A stretch of DNA of 64,000 bases from Persicaria tinctoria (GCA_037127255.1 JBANSL010000004.1:70454627-70518626), one strand, 5' to 3'; shown: positions 1-11,046, counted from the stretch's first letter. The notes: generated by a model from the sequence alone, not told the origin. Program-made: numbers and translations.

Positions 1-69
1 GAAAAGTTTGCATCTTTGTAAGTCTTCTTAATTTTCATAAATTGCTTGTATTTTACAGTCACGAATTAA

Positions 70-76
70 TATAAAA
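70..76 (+). promoter_or_regulatory. TATA box upstream of the pararetroviral leader
   Basis: TATAAAA lies about 75 bp before the primer-binding site. In caulimovirids the pregenomic RNA starts about 30 bp after the TATA box and shortly before this site, so the spacing fits. Whether it is active is unknown. Confidence 0.45.
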
Positions 77-144
77 GGTTTATAATTTGTGTTTATTTCC
101 TGTTTTCTAAATTTCGTTACTATAACTATACCTGGGTTCCAAAT

Positions 145-157
145 TGGTATCAGAGCC
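145..157 (+). other. Primer-binding site for initiator tRNA-Met
   Basis: TGGTATCAGAGCC is complementary to the 3' end of plant initiator tRNA-Met. Caulimovirids and many copia elements use it. It sets the minus-strand DNA start of the pararetrovirus and therefore nucleotide 1 of its map. Confidence 0.85.
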
Positions 158-360
158 ATTAGAAGTATTACTCTAAACCTAAAAATATATTTCTATTTAC
201 TGATTATCTTGTTATTCAAATTAACACTATTAACGTGTGCGTGCTTGGTTTAGTCGTAAACCCGCTTGGTCAGCCCACGATAGGGTGGTCCCGGTAGATG
301 ATCCCACGCCAACTATAGTGTTAACTCTGAATTTATAATGTTAATCAGTCTCTAAGAAAT
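158..360 (+). promoter_or_regulatory. Pararetroviral leader with two short uORFs and a 10-bp stem
   Basis: Between the primer site and the movement-protein ATG lie two tiny upstream ORFs, 298-318 (six codons plus stop) and 338-355 (five codons plus stop). A perfect 10-bp inverted repeat, TTAACACTAT at 221-230 and its complement at 315-324, encloses an 84-nt loop. Caulimovirid leaders typically combine short ORFs with a stem that supports ribosome shunting. Here the shunt role is inferred only from this layout. Confidence 0.5.
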
Positions 361-1293
361 ATGGCTTTACAGTTTAGAAGAATGCTCTCTAGGGGTTCTA
401 GTTCTAATAGTAACCCTGTTGTGCATAGTAATGAAAACTTGTATACAAATGATGAAAACAATATGGTTGATTGGTCCATTCCTCATCAGAATATAGAGTC
501 CATTTACAGAATTGGAATTATAGACTTTAAAACAGCCTTTAGTGTAAGAAGTCATGAAGAAACCATTAGTCTTAATAAAGAGCAACAATCTTTACAACTT
601 TTATCCTCTTTATCATTAAATAAATATCAAACAAAAGGTTATAGATACATTCATCTAGGTTTAATACAAGTTGCTCTAAAACCGTTAGCTAGAAAAGGAA
701 TTGATACTCCTGTTTTTATAGCATTAAGAGATGATAGACTTAAATCCTACAAAGACTCTTTAATAGCTATAATTCAACCAAACATATGCAATGGCCCAGT
801 ATATTTTAATTGTTCCCCCAATTTTCATGTTGATCTTACAGATCCAAGAGTTACCCAGACACTAACCTTAGACGTAAAAATTCTAAAAGATAATTTTAAA
901 CAACTGTCAAAAATTTTTGCTATAATCTATAGAGTTCATTATAGACTTTTAACTTCTTTAACTGACCCAAAATGTTTAATCCCTCATGTCCCAAGAGGAG
1001 AAACAACTTTACTTCAATTAGAAGCTGAAAAATCCACAATATTCACTCCTAAGCTTATTAAGTGGGATGATATAACAATCCCAACTACCTTAGAACTTGA
1101 ACATGATTGTCCCCCAAATAATTTAGAAAAAAGAGATGTCTCAGAAATAACTGAGAATCCAGACGGAAAAGTACTTCTTAAATTTGGTTTCAGTAGAAGT
1201 TATTCAACTTTACCAAGACTAAGAAACAATTTATCTCCTAGATCTTCTTTTTCAGACTCCTTCTACACCGCTAGAAATACTAATTACAGTTGA
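361..1293 (+). pseudogene. Movement protein (30K superfamily) of the endogenous pararetrovirus
   Basis: This is a 310-residue open frame just after the leader. It has the position and general character of the caulimovirid cell-to-cell movement protein: an N-terminal beta-rich core with the LTDPRVTQTLTLDV stretch, then a conserved-looking PHVPRGE segment. In an exogenous virus the protein would form or line tubules at plasmodesmata. The frame ends in TGA at 1291-1293, but the same frame stays open to 1687, so the stop probably splits an original movement-coat polyprotein. The start is the first ATG after the leader uORFs. The 30K assignment rests on position and overall pattern, not on an alignment. 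Confidence 0.7.
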
Positions 1294-1687
1294 AGAAATA
1301 AAAGTATAGATTTAGGAAGAAAAGACACAGAAGTAATCCTAGACTTCAATAGTCCTATACCTGATCAAATTATTGACCCTATAGACCAAACATCATCCTC
1401 TCCTACAGATAGTGAAATGAATAGATGTTCCTCAATAAATGTTATTACGAACTCCACATTCACGATAAATAAAGAATATCTTAGAACTGACTTTAATTCA
1501 AGAAAAAATAAAGATAAAAGAAATTGGTTCCTAAGTTTTGAAGAAAGTCATAGAAATAAAATTAGAGAAATTTGGTATTCTGAAATGGAGAAAGCTCAAA
1601 GTAATATTCTTTTCTTCACTTGGTTCAAATATTATCTTAAGAAAAACGGAATAGAACACCATTTTAATCATAAGTCTATAGAAGTAC
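1294..1687 (+). pseudogene. Polyprotein segment between movement protein and coat protein (left part)
   Basis: The movement-protein frame resumes after the TGA at 1291 and runs to the insertion point of the small LTR element at 1687. It is rich in Ser, Asp, Lys and Asn and includes a basic W-rich stretch (near 1530-1660). The matching right part begins at 3887 after the inserted element and one copy of its AGTAC duplication. No enzymatic motif is visible. It probably is the linker or N-terminal arm of the coat protein. Confidence 0.55.
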
Positions 1688-3881
1688 TGATGAGACCCGA
1701 GGACCGGATCGACCAAGGCTCGAGCTTTCGAACACTCTTTTTTGTGGGGCTAAATTTTGAGATTTTTTGGAACTGAAAAGAAGGGATATGTGGAGCAAGA
1801 TTCGCAGGCCTCTCACCGTTGAATCCCCTACACTCGATCTCAATCCTCTCGGAATCGCACTCCGAGGATCTCGACCCTTTGACACCTTCGCCTCTCACTA
1901 GGGTGTCACCCTCGGCCTCTCACCAAAGGGTTCGCTCTTAGCCTCTCACCAAGAACTCGATCCTTAACCCGGAATCATAGGAAGCTATTAGTGGCTTAAC
2001 CTTTATAACTCAACTAAACTTGACTTGATTTAAAATGAAAGTTTTACAAGCAATATATAGGATGAAAATATAACCCCCCAAGCATCTATAATCGATGTGG
2101 GATCGATCTATTTGATGGAAATAAAACATGGAAAAAAACGTCCAGATTGGAGCTGCTGGAAAGAACGTCAAATTCAAGCATCTTCGAGGCTGATTTAGGA
2201 TAAGTATTCTTCATAGAAGTTGTAGCCACTTAAAATAGCTTTCCAGCAAGTGCTTATTGGCTTCAATCGGAATTTTATGCAGCCCGAAAGAGCCAAAATA
2301 CCACGGTGTCGCCATGCTGTTTTCTCAAACAAGGGTTGATGTTCGTCCCCGACAACATAGCTTTCTAAGATAAAGGATTCAAGCTCATTGACGACTAGGA
2401 TCACATCATCCTCCTCTCCTTGAAAAGGATTCGTCCTCGAATCCGTGATGGAAACAAGCGACTCCTTCGGACATGTTTCTTCTTCCTTGAGCGGATCTTG
2501 AATCCCCTCTCCTTCTTGAATCGTGAAAGGCAAGCAAGACGGAATGAATGGGGTCGCATCAGACCACTTAGTTGACATTGAATTCAGAAAGGTAGGTACC
2601 TCGACTGACGTCCGTTTCTCCTTCATGGAAAGCGCAACATTAGGAAGTTGGATGATGTCCTCGTCTTTCTTAAGCTCAGGCATGTCCTGTGTAGTTTCAA
2701 TCGGAACATCCTTGGACTTGCCTTCCTTGATCCCAAGTATCACACCCATGGCCATAGAGGATGTCGTCGTTGAAGAGGGAGGGTGTGGTGTGGTGGGCTT
2801 TGATAGCTTCGACCCCAATGAGATGACGACTTTTCGCATTTCTTGTACTTGTTGCATTGAGTCTTCTGCGAGCTTGCGGATCTCTTGCCAAGGTGGTTCA
2901 ACCTTCTTCTTTCGCCGAGCCTCATCCTCTCGAGCCCTTTTCTTTCGATATCTCCTCCGGAGCTCTTGATCAACTACATCATATGTAGCACCATCCATGT
3001 CGCTCCAACGAAGATACCCATCATCATAGGCTCGAATGGCCCATCGGATGTACTCTTCGGACAAAGGCTTGAACCTCGTCTTCTTGAACATTTTGACTAA
3101 GAAGAAACAACTCGGATATCGAAAGCACGATGAACTCGAGTCGATTAGCTCTGATACCACTTGATGAAGCCCGAAGGATCGATCGACCAAGGCTCGAGCT
3201 TTCGAACACTCTTTTTGTGGGACTAATTTTTGTGGTTTATGGAAACTGGAAAAAAGGGATATGTGGAGCAAGATTCGCAGGCCTCTCACCCTTGAATCTC
3301 CTACACTCGATCTCAATCCTCTCGGAATCGCACTCCGAGGATCTCGACCCTTTGACACCTTCGCCTCTCACTAGGGTGTCACCCTCGGCCTCTCACCAAA
3401 GGGTTCGCTCTTAGCCTCTCACCAAGAACTCGATCCTTAACCCGGAATCATAGGAAGCTATTAGTGGCTTAACCTTTATAACTCAACTAAACTTGACTTG
3501 ATTTAAAATGAAAGTTTTACAAGCAATATATAGGATGAAAATATAATCCCCCAAGCATCTATAATCGATGTGGGATCGATCTATTTGATGGAAATAAAAC
3601 ATGGAAAAAAACGTCCAGATTGGAGCTGCTGGAAAGAACGTCAAATTCAAGCATCTTCGAGGCTGATTTAGGATAAGTATTCTTCATAGAAGTTGTAGCC
3701 ACTTAAAATAGCTTTCCAGCAAGTGCTTATTGGCTTCAATCGGAATTTTATGCAGCCCGAAAGAGCCAAAATACCACGGTGTCGCCATGCTGTTTTCTCA
3801 AACAAGGGTTGATGTTCGTCCCCGACAACATAGCTTTCTAAGATAAAGGATTCAAGCTCATTGACGACTAGGATCACATCA
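1688..3881 (-). mobile_element. Small non-autonomous LTR retrotransposon nested in the pararetrovirus
   Basis: Two near-identical LTRs flank a 753-bp interior: 1688-2408 (721 bp) and 3162-3881 (720 bp), both with TGATG...CATCA ends. The element is flanked by a perfect 5-bp duplication AGTAC (1683-1687 and 3882-3886). On the minus strand a tRNA-Met primer site TGGTATCAGAGC (3159-3148) lies 2 nt inside the 5' LTR, and a purine-rich tract AAGGAGAGGAGGA lies next to the 3' LTR. The interior cannot hold pol, so the element must be mobilised in trans. The LTRs differ mainly in the first ~100 bp on the plus strand, which indicates a fairly recent insertion. Its size suits a TRIM-like or TR-GAG-like class. 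Confidence 0.9.
2195..3091 (-). CDS. Gag-like ORF of the small LTR retrotransposon
   Basis: A minus-strand frame from ATG at 3091 to the stop at 2195 encodes 298 residues. Upstream the same frame is open into the 5' LTR up to 3358, which would give 387 residues. The N-terminal ~110 residues are highly basic and charged (runs of RRRYRKKRAR and RRKKK), with an amphipathic helix-rich stretch containing PPWQEIRKLAEDSMQQVQEM. The rest is acidic, Ser/Pro-rich and low complexity, and it runs into the 3' LTR. There is no zinc knuckle, protease DTG or RT motif. I chose ATG 3091 because it is the first ATG after the primer site. It could be a divergent gag (nucleic-acid binding) or captured sequence; I do not recognise a family. 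Confidence 0.5.
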   Translation of the reverse strand: MFKKTRFKPLSEEYIRWAIRAYDDGYLRWSDMDGATYDVVDQELRRRYRKKRAREDEARRKKKVEPPWQEIRKLAEDSMQQVQEMRKVVISLGSKLSKPTTPHPPSSTTTSSMAMGVILGIKEGKSKDVPIETTQDMPELKKDEDIIQLPNVALSMKEKRTSVEVPTFLNSMSTKWSDATPFIPSCLPFTIQEGEGIQDPLKEEETCPKESLVSITDSRTNPFQGEEDDVILVVNELESFILESYVVGDEHQPLFEKTAWRHRGILALSGCIKFRLKPISTCWKAILSGYNFYEEYLS

Positions 3882-3886
3882 AGTAC

Positions 3887-4443
3887 AGACTAGACTTACC
3901 AAAACTTGGAACATTTTACCAGAGGGAATTGTTCATTCCATCCACCCTCCTCTCAAAGGAATAAAAATTAAAACTGAAGAAGGAGAAATAACAGGAGAAC
4001 CCTTTAAAAATGATAGGATGAATACCTCAGATAATAGAACTTCTACATTAGAAGACGTTAAAAAGGTTTATCAACAAAATAATTATTCTAATCAACTTCT
4101 TCATACTATAGCCTCTCAAGTAGAACTTGTTCACGAGAAGATAGCAATTGAAGATCCTAAGTTTCCTAGAAGTATTTCTAGACCTCATTTTCAAATTCAA
4201 GGAATTCCAAAAGAAACTTTAAAAAATGTTTCACTAAGTCCACCTTGAACTCTAATTGACAGAATAAACCTAAAATTAGATAAAGAAAAACAAATACAAT
4301 GTATAAACGAACAAAATGGTGAATCCTCCTCTAACTATCCTACTACTGAAGAATCTACAGATAATTCAGAAGATTCAGATAATGAGAAAATAATTTATAA
4401 TATTGAGGCTAATTTTAAAGATGACCCTTTAGAAATAAATAAA
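3887..4443 (+). pseudogene. Polyprotein segment before the coat protein (right part)
   Basis: The pararetroviral coding resumes after the nested element. One open frame, 4018-4248, ends in TGA at 4246, and the same frame continues open past it to the coat-protein block at 4444. The segment ends in an acidic Ser/Glu/Asp cluster (4320-4440), as seen N-terminal to coat proteins of several caulimovirids, where it is trimmed during maturation. No enzymatic motif is visible. The function is inferred from position. Confidence 0.5.
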
Positions 4444-5268
4444 ATGAGAAGAAATAAAAAAGGATTTCAAAGGCATAGAGGAATTAATAGAAATATGGAC
4501 ACCAGGAACTTTTATTCTAGACTTACTCCTCCAGATATTCAATATGAAGAAAGATCTAAATTTAGATCTAGTGATTATAACGGACAAAGCATATATGAAT
4601 GGAATATAGATGGAAAATCAGAAGGAGAAATCCTAAATACTCTACAAGAAATGGGAATGGCTAATATAGCCTATAAATGTTCAGATAAAAGTGACCAGGT
4701 TTGTGTATCCTTGATTGTTACTGGATTCACAGGACAATTAAAAAATTGGTGGGATAATGCCCTAACTTACCAACAAAAGGAAGAAATTTTAAATTATAAA
4801 AACGATTTAGGAGAGGAAGAACCAGTGAATCAGTTAATTTACACAATAAGTATGCATTTTATTGGAAACCCTAAAGAAGAGCTCCAAGCTAATAGAGAGA
4901 TACTTTCTAATTTAAAGTGTAAGACGCTTAGCGATTATAGATGGTATAAAGACGTTTTCCTCTCATATGTATTCAAAAGATCAGACTGTAATAAAGGATA
5001 TTGGAAAGAACACTTTGTTTCCGGCCTTCCTTCTCTATTCGCTCAAAGGATTAATCAAAAAATTAAAGAAGAATTACAATCTGAAGAGATCCCTTGGAAA
5101 GACATAACATACGGACATCTAACTGCTTTTATTAAAAAAGAAGGATTAGCCTTATGTTCTGAACTTAAAATACAGGCTAAATATGGTAAAGATAAAGGAT
5201 CACGAAGAAAAGAGTTAGGAAATTTCTGTCAAGACTTTGGCTTAGAAAAAAATCAGCGATCCACCTAG
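4444..5268 (+). pseudogene. Coat protein core of the endogenous pararetrovirus
   Basis: This 274-residue open stretch contains a capsid-like helical domain with the segment GFTGQLKNWWDN (near 4730-4760), a later WKEHFVSGLP motif, and a C-terminal basic region. This pattern is typical of gag/coat proteins of plant caulimovirids, which build the icosahedral particle. A frameshift near 5268 separates it from the zinc knuckle at 5378. The ATG at 4444 is probably internal; the real frame enters from upstream. Confidence 0.65.
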
Positions 5269-5490
5269 TAAAAGAAGACAATTCAAGAAAACTGATAAAA
5301 ACCAGAGTTTTAGAAGAACTAGAAATAATCAGCAGAATAATAAAAAATCAAATAAATTTAAAGATAAGAAAATTATCTGCTATAAATGTGGAAAACCGGG
5401 TCATAAAGCCAATCAGTGTAATCTTAGACAAAAGATTTTAGAAGTATGTAAAGAAGATGAAGAATTGAAAGATAAATTAGTTAAAATACT
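5269..5490 (+). pseudogene. Coat-protein C-terminus with CCHC zinc knuckle
   Basis: A different frame from the preceding block carries a very basic Asn/Lys-rich stretch and then CYKCGKPGHKANQC at 5378-5419, a perfect CX2CX4HX4C knuckle. In caulimovirids and retroviruses this motif binds pregenomic RNA. The segment is cut by the solo LTR inserted at 5491; coding resumes at 8404. Confidence 0.75.
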
Positions 5491-8403
5491 TGTAAAGGCC
5501 CGGATTTTTTTTTAAATAATATAAATGGATCTAAGTCAAAAAAAAATCGAAGTTGTCCTTAATATAAATATTCGGATATTTCAAGAAAAACTCGTCCTTA
5601 ATTTCCTAAATCGAAATTGAAACCCTTTAAGCAGATTCCGGCCTAATTTTGAACTTTGAGGGACAATTCCGTCATTTTACCTTGGGATTTGAAATAAACT
5701 TTGGAATGTCGACGTCTTTGAAATTTTAAAGCGTTATCTTGATCGAGTCGGGATAATATCGAGAGTGGGTTTCGGGATTTATTTTGGGTGTTTTAAATTT
5801 AGGGTATTGGGACCACTCTATAGACTTCAATCCCCAATACCCCCTTATCTTCTCCTTCCTCTTTGGCCGGAGCAGCTCCTCCTCCTCTTTTCCGCCGCCA
5901 TTCACCACCACCAGCCACCATCTTCCTCCTCTATCTCCCCTGCGAAGCCGCCACCGTCTCGCATCTCTCCCCCCTGTCCTCCGTTGCCGAGCAGCAGCAC
6001 TGGGAGTCGAGCTCCTTGCTCCTCCGACGTCCCAGGTAGGGGACCGACCGGCCAGGAGCCGCCAGTAGATAGCCGCCACGAGACCGCCGATGCCTCCCTC
6101 CTCTGTTTTTCTCGATTTCAAGCGGTAAGCCATCCGTCCTTCCCCTTCCACTCGATTCGAAGATAAAGGTTCGCCTTTAACCCCCAATCAATTTTCCTAG
6201 GACGAGCTCTCTTGATTCCATCTTCGTTGAAGACAAACGCGCCTCCGGCGAACATTCCGGCGAAGGATTCAACTCTCTCGGTGAACTTGCTTTACTCCCC
6301 TCTTTCTTGCTCGCATCTGAATCCGTGTGTGTGGGTGTGTTCGTGGTTGGGGTTCGGTCGGAGTGAGTGAATCCCAGGCCGAGAGGCCGCCAGCGAGGCA
6401 TGGGTTTCCTTCTTCTTCCTTCCGCCTTTCTTTCCGTCGCCAGATCTGGGGGTTAGAGAAGGGTTCAGTGTGTTTTGTTTTGTTTTTGTGTTCGGTTCAG
6501 CTTTTTCTTTTCAGTGAACCGGTTCCCTCAATTTCCCGGTTCATTAAAATGGAAATGGGTTTTGGGCTTGTTTTGTTTGGGTTTGGGCCTCATTTTTCGG
6601 GTCCCCTTTTCTTCTTTTAATTTGGATCCGGGTTTGGGATTTTGGCTGAGCTGGGGACTGGGCCTATTTCGCTGGGCTTGAATTCGGGTTTGGGGCTCAA
6701 AATCCGGGTAAAGAGTTTGGATCTGCTGGGCTTTTGTTTCAATTGGTTATTGTTATTTGTTGTTATGGTAAATATGTTACCTGATTGTATTTTATTGGAT
6801 AGACTTTTACTAGTATTATATTATGAGATTGTGAGATATATATATATATTTACTTTATGAAAATTCAATATATATTATAAATTGTTTTAAAAATAGTATT
6901 ACTTGGATTATGTTATTATATGTTGTTTTAAAAATGTGATATCAGAAATTGTGAAGTGATTTGTTGGTTGATTTATAAATATGGATTGTGAAAATAGGAT
7001 TAATTCGGTGATTAAATGTTGGAATTTATTTATAAATGATTTCGAAAATAAACATGCCGGAAATCGTTTTAATAATATGATTTTGGGAAATTGGTTAAGA
7101 ATTTAATGATTGATGTCGGAATTTGACCAAGTATGATTTTAGAAATTATTCTGAATATGAGTTGACTTAATTTGGGATTTAAGAGCTTGTAAAATATTGT
7201 TGGTAAGATTTATCAATGGGTTGATTGGAAATGAAATGATTTTGGTTGATGTTGATCATATCGAAAAGGTTTTGGAAAATGGTTTTACCATCGGTTGGTT
7301 TTGAGCATGTTGAGAATGTGGAGACCGTGTGTATGAATGATAGATTGGTAGCTTATGAAAATGGCTTGATGATAGGTGTGTTTGCTCTTGGATTGCTTTG
7401 GACTTGCATTTGGGCCCTTGCTTGTATTATCTTGCTGTTCTGCATCTTCAGGTAAGTTCCCTAGGGGGCTTACTCAGATTGGACATTCATGCCTGTTGTT
7501 GCATTTTATGTTAGGTGTTGCATATGCATAAAAGCATGCCATGTAGTATCATGTTTAGGTTGCACTAATTGATTGAGCATCTATTTACTTTATGCGTTTG
7601 AAACAGAACGGCCGTTATCTGTGATAGTCCTAGAGTCTTTGCTAGGGTCTTAGGGTAGCCCAGCCTCATCGGGTACCCTGAGTCAATCGAGTCATGACTT
7701 CCTTATATTATGATATGCCTGCGGGCTTTATTGTGGAGCGGGTTAGGCATGCGTGCCGCCCTATTATGAATGAATGCATTCACGAGCTGGCCAGTCTCCA
7801 CCTATCGGAAGGGGTGGAGGTAGGAGAGGGATATGCCATTGGCATTGTCTTGGGCCCTTTACAGTATTTCTGCACATTTTATGAATTAGGAGCATGCTAG
7901 TGTGTTCGACTTTCGTATTGCATTAGAGCATCTTTATTAGGTATAGCACATTCTATGTGGCCTCAGCGAGGACTGCCGGTCCCGCATGAGTGGCTCGATC
8001 TGACTCCTTTCCCCGTTCTTCTTTTAAAGGTATTTCTGCATATCTTGTTTGCTCCATGCTTATGTGACGGGAAACCCTTGGGCGAATCAAGGAACCTGAC
8101 TAATATTCTAACTTGGCAAATGGTAATCACTTGTTTATGATTTGGTTTTGACCCGATTCTGTTGTGTCATTGTATCTTAACTTTGCTTCCGCTTTATTTC
8201 ATTTGAATTGGATTTCACGACATAGTTTTAGGATATGTTAAGGGTACCCAACGACCCTACGAGACTTTAGGGTTTGAAATCCCTCTTTCTACTGACCTTT
8301 GAAATGAGTTTGAAACCTCGACCCGTACCTGGATTGCAAGATCCGAACAAGAGTTTTCATCCCTTGAAACGTAACCCGGAAATCATAATTCTGGGCCGTT
8401 ACA
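5491..8403. mobile_element. Solo LTR, Tat/Ogre-like family, copy 1
   Basis: A 2,913-bp unit begins TGTAAAGGCCCGGA and ends CTGGGCCGTTACA, with the 5-bp duplication ATACT on both sides (5486-5490, 8404-8408). The long inverted ends beyond TG/CA are typical of Tat-lineage gypsy LTRs. There is no interior, so it is a recombination-derived solo LTR. The first kilobase contains a GC- and Pro/Ser-codon-rich segment (5850-6170) followed by a GGTAAGCC donor-like site; the middle (6750-7250) is AT-rich; the last kilobase has a module shared with the two other copies (7600-7900 and 8220-8403). Several ORFs of 60-150 codons occur in it; none is recognisable. Confidence 0.85.
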
Positions 8404-9579
8404 ATACTTATCAAAGATTCATCAAAAGAAGAAAATCAAGAATCATCAGACTCTTATGACTCAGGATCTACTCAATTCTGTTATGTCATAACAAAAGAGG
8501 TGGAAAAAGAAGCTTTATTCCAACTCATAGATAAAATTGAAGATCCAGCCATAAAACAAGAATATTTTATTAAATTAAAAAACTTAATTTTCAAAGAACA
8601 AAAAACTCTTCCAGAAGAACCATTTAGTTTATCAAAGATGATAAGCAAAAGACCTTCATCAAGTATATTCTCCTCTATAACTACTAAAGACCTTCAGGCT
8701 GAAGTTAATAATTTGAAGAAAGAAGTTAATACCTTACAAGAACAACTTATTCTAAATGAAGGTAAAGACTTGGAATTAGAAACCAGAATTGCTCATCTTG
8801 AATTAAATAAACATGGTAGTGATGAACAATCTCCAAACTCATCCTCTAATATTAGATCTAAAGAAAATATTAATATTAATGACGATACTTTCATAAATGT
8901 TATGGATCAAATAAACTTCCAAAAATGGTATGTTTATATAACCATAAAAGTTGAAGATTTCGTACTTAATACTATCGCTCTATTAGACAACGGAGCTGAC
9001 CTCAATTGCATTTGCGAAGGGATTATTCCTTCAAAATATTATCATAAAACTACAGAAAAGTTACAAAATGCAAATGGTGTAAGAATGAAACTGAATTACA
9101 AAATCCCCAGTACCTCTGTTTGTAACAATGGATATTGTTTTAAAAATACTTTTATAATGGTAAAAGATTTAGCACAAGAAGTCATATTAGGAACACCTTT
9201 TTTAACACAAATCTATCCCTTTAAAGTCAATAGACATGGTGTTCATACTAAAATAATGGGAACTAAACTAACATTTAAATTTCTTAATCCCATTACACAA
9301 TCAGATGTTACTCTACTTCAGACCTCATCTGTAATAAAAAATATAGACCTTATTACTAGAAAGTCACTATTAATTAACTCCCTCACTAAAGAGATATCCA
9401 ATCTAAAAATTGAAGAAAAATTAAAAAATCCTAACCTTCAACTAAAAATAAAAGACCTAGAAGATCTTTTTAAACGATCAGTTTGTTCAGATTCCCCAAC
9501 TGCATTCTGGGAAAGAAGAAAACATCAAGTAACTCTCCCTTATGAAAAAAAAATTCAAGGAAATAGATATTCCCACTAA
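8404..9579 (+). pseudogene. Pararetroviral linker, coiled coil and aspartic protease
   Basis: The frame is open from the LTR junction and has no ATG because it is internal to the polyprotein. A Ser/Glu-rich linker is followed by a heptad-like coiled coil (about 8690-8820, Leu/Val/Ile spaced). The retropepsin core is at about 8930-9230: hydrophobic strand, LLDNGADLN at 8980-9006, and the later VILGTPFL-like flap/helix segment (near 9184-9204). The catalytic triplet reads D-N-G rather than the usual D-T/S-G. The protease would cut the polyprotein. The frame stops at 9579 and the RT continues in another frame from about 9542, so a frameshift separates them. Confidence 0.75.
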
Positions 9580-10873
9580 AGCAAGACCTATACAGATGAA
9601 TTTTGAACTTTTAAACCATTGTAAAGAAGAGATAAAATCTCTTTTAGATAAAAAATTAATTAGAGAATCTAAGTCTCCCTGGAGTTGTGCAGCCTTCTAT
9701 GTTAATAATCAAGCAGAAAAGGAAAGAGGAGTTCCCCGTCTTGTCATAAATTATAAACCTCTTAACAATGTTCTCCAATGGATTAGATATCCTTTACCAA
9801 ACAAAAGAGATTTACTTAATAGACTTTTTGATTCTAACATATACTCCAAATTTGATATGAAAAGTGGATTTTGGCAAATACAAATAAAAGAAGAAGATAG
9901 ATATAAGACGACTTTCACAGTTCCCTTTGGACACTATGAATGGAATGTAATGCCATTCGGATTAAAAAACGCCCCTTCAGAATTTCAAAAAATCATGAAT
10001 GATATATTCAATCCCTACTCTACTTTCACAATAGTTTACATAGATGATGTTTTAATATTTTCCAAAACAATAGATGAACATTTTAAACATCTAAACACCT
10101 TTTTCCATATTTTCAAGAAAAATGGTTTAGCTGTCTCAGCCTCAAAAATAAAATTGTTTCAAACACAAATAAGATTTTTAGGTCATAATATTTATCAACC
10201 GACGATAAAACCAATAAATAGAAGTATAGAATTTGCCAACAAATTCCCTGATGAAATAAAAGATAAAACCCAACTCCAAAGATTTTTAGGATGTCTGAAC
10301 TATATATCAGATTTCTTTCCTAATCTTAGACAAATGTGCACCCTCCTATTTCAAAGGCTTAGGAAAAACCCGCCTGCTTGGAATGAAGAACACACAAAAA
10401 TAGTTCGTATGATAAAAGATAAGGTCAAGACCCTTCCTTGTATAAACATTCCTCATCCCTCTGCCTATATGATAGTTGAAACTGATGCCTCAGAAATAGG
10501 TTACGGAGGAATACTAAAACAAAGACTATTAGAACAATCTAAAGAAACTTTAGTTAGATATTATTCTGCTGTATGGTCTGGACCACAAAAGAATTATAGC
10601 ACTGTTAAAAAAGAAGTACTCTCTATCGTTTCATGTATTTCAAAATTCCAAGATGATCTTTATAACAAGAAATTCTTACTTCGTGTTGATTGTAAATCAG
10701 CCAAAGAAATTTTACAAAAGGATGTTCAAAACCTGGTTTCAAAACAGATCTTTGCTAGATGGCAAGCCATAGTCTCAGTCTTCGATTTTGAAATAGAATT
10801 TATAAAAGGAGAACAAAATTCCTTACCTGATTTTCTTACAAGAGAATTTTTACAGGGAAAAACAACACAATGA
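9542..10873 (+). pseudogene. Reverse transcriptase and RNase H of the endogenous pararetrovirus
   Basis: This 443-codon open frame carries a complete RT domain (residues about 20-250). It has KFDMKSGFWQI near residue 105, the fingers/palm segment FTVPFGHYEWNVMPFGLKNAP, and the catalytic box YIDDVLIFS at 10037-10063. RNase H follows, with ETDASEIGYGG near residue 313 and a later D in VDCKSA. The YIDDVLIFS and ETDAS forms are typical of Caulimoviridae. The enzyme would copy pregenomic RNA to DNA in the cytoplasm. The domain itself has no internal stop, but its upstream junction is frameshifted, so it is not expected to be expressed as a normal polyprotein. No integrase follows. Confidence 0.9.
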
Positions 10874-11046
10874 AATTTATTTATAAAACATGGAAGGAGA
10901 AGATTGAACAAGATTTATGGATTCCCGTAGTACAAGATGTGATAGACATTTCAATCCTCCATGGCTATCCTAACCAAGAAATGATTGATTTTCTTAAGAA
11001 ATTAAAATTAGAAGCCAGGAAGAGATTAAATAAAATTCCATTCTGA
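10870..11046 (+). CDS. Small pararetroviral ORF A, unknown function
   Basis: This 58-codon ORF has an ATG that overlaps the stop of the RT-RNase H frame as ATGA (10870-10873). Such overlaps allow reinitiation or leaky scanning in badna- and tungroviruses. The product is basic, helix-rich and ends in IPF. It resembles the next ORF (11102-11293): both carry EQ(D/E)L.IP near the middle, a later IS.L.G.P, and KR...IPF at the end, about 17 identities over 46 aligned positions. It is intact in this copy. I do not recognise a family. Confidence 0.5.
   Translation: MKFIYKTWKEKIEQDLWIPVVQDVIDISILHGYPNQEMIDFLKKLKLEARKRLNKIPF

Noticed and set aside
1..157. Copia 5' LTR end before the tRNA-Met primer site
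   Set aside because: No matching 3' LTR or integrase exists, and the following genes are caulimovirid.
2523..2969. 148-codon plus-strand ORF
   Set aside because: It is the antisense shadow of the gag-like ORF of the small LTR element.
5726..6620. Proline/serine-rich ORFs in the first Tat-like solo LTR as genes
   Set aside because: They lie wholly in an LTR, are not conserved in length between copies and show no domain.
5491..8403. Cut-and-paste DNA transposon with TGTAA...TTACA ends
   Set aside because: Although the ends are inverted for about 13 bp, the 5-bp duplications, TG/CA borders and three different lengths fit solo LTRs better.
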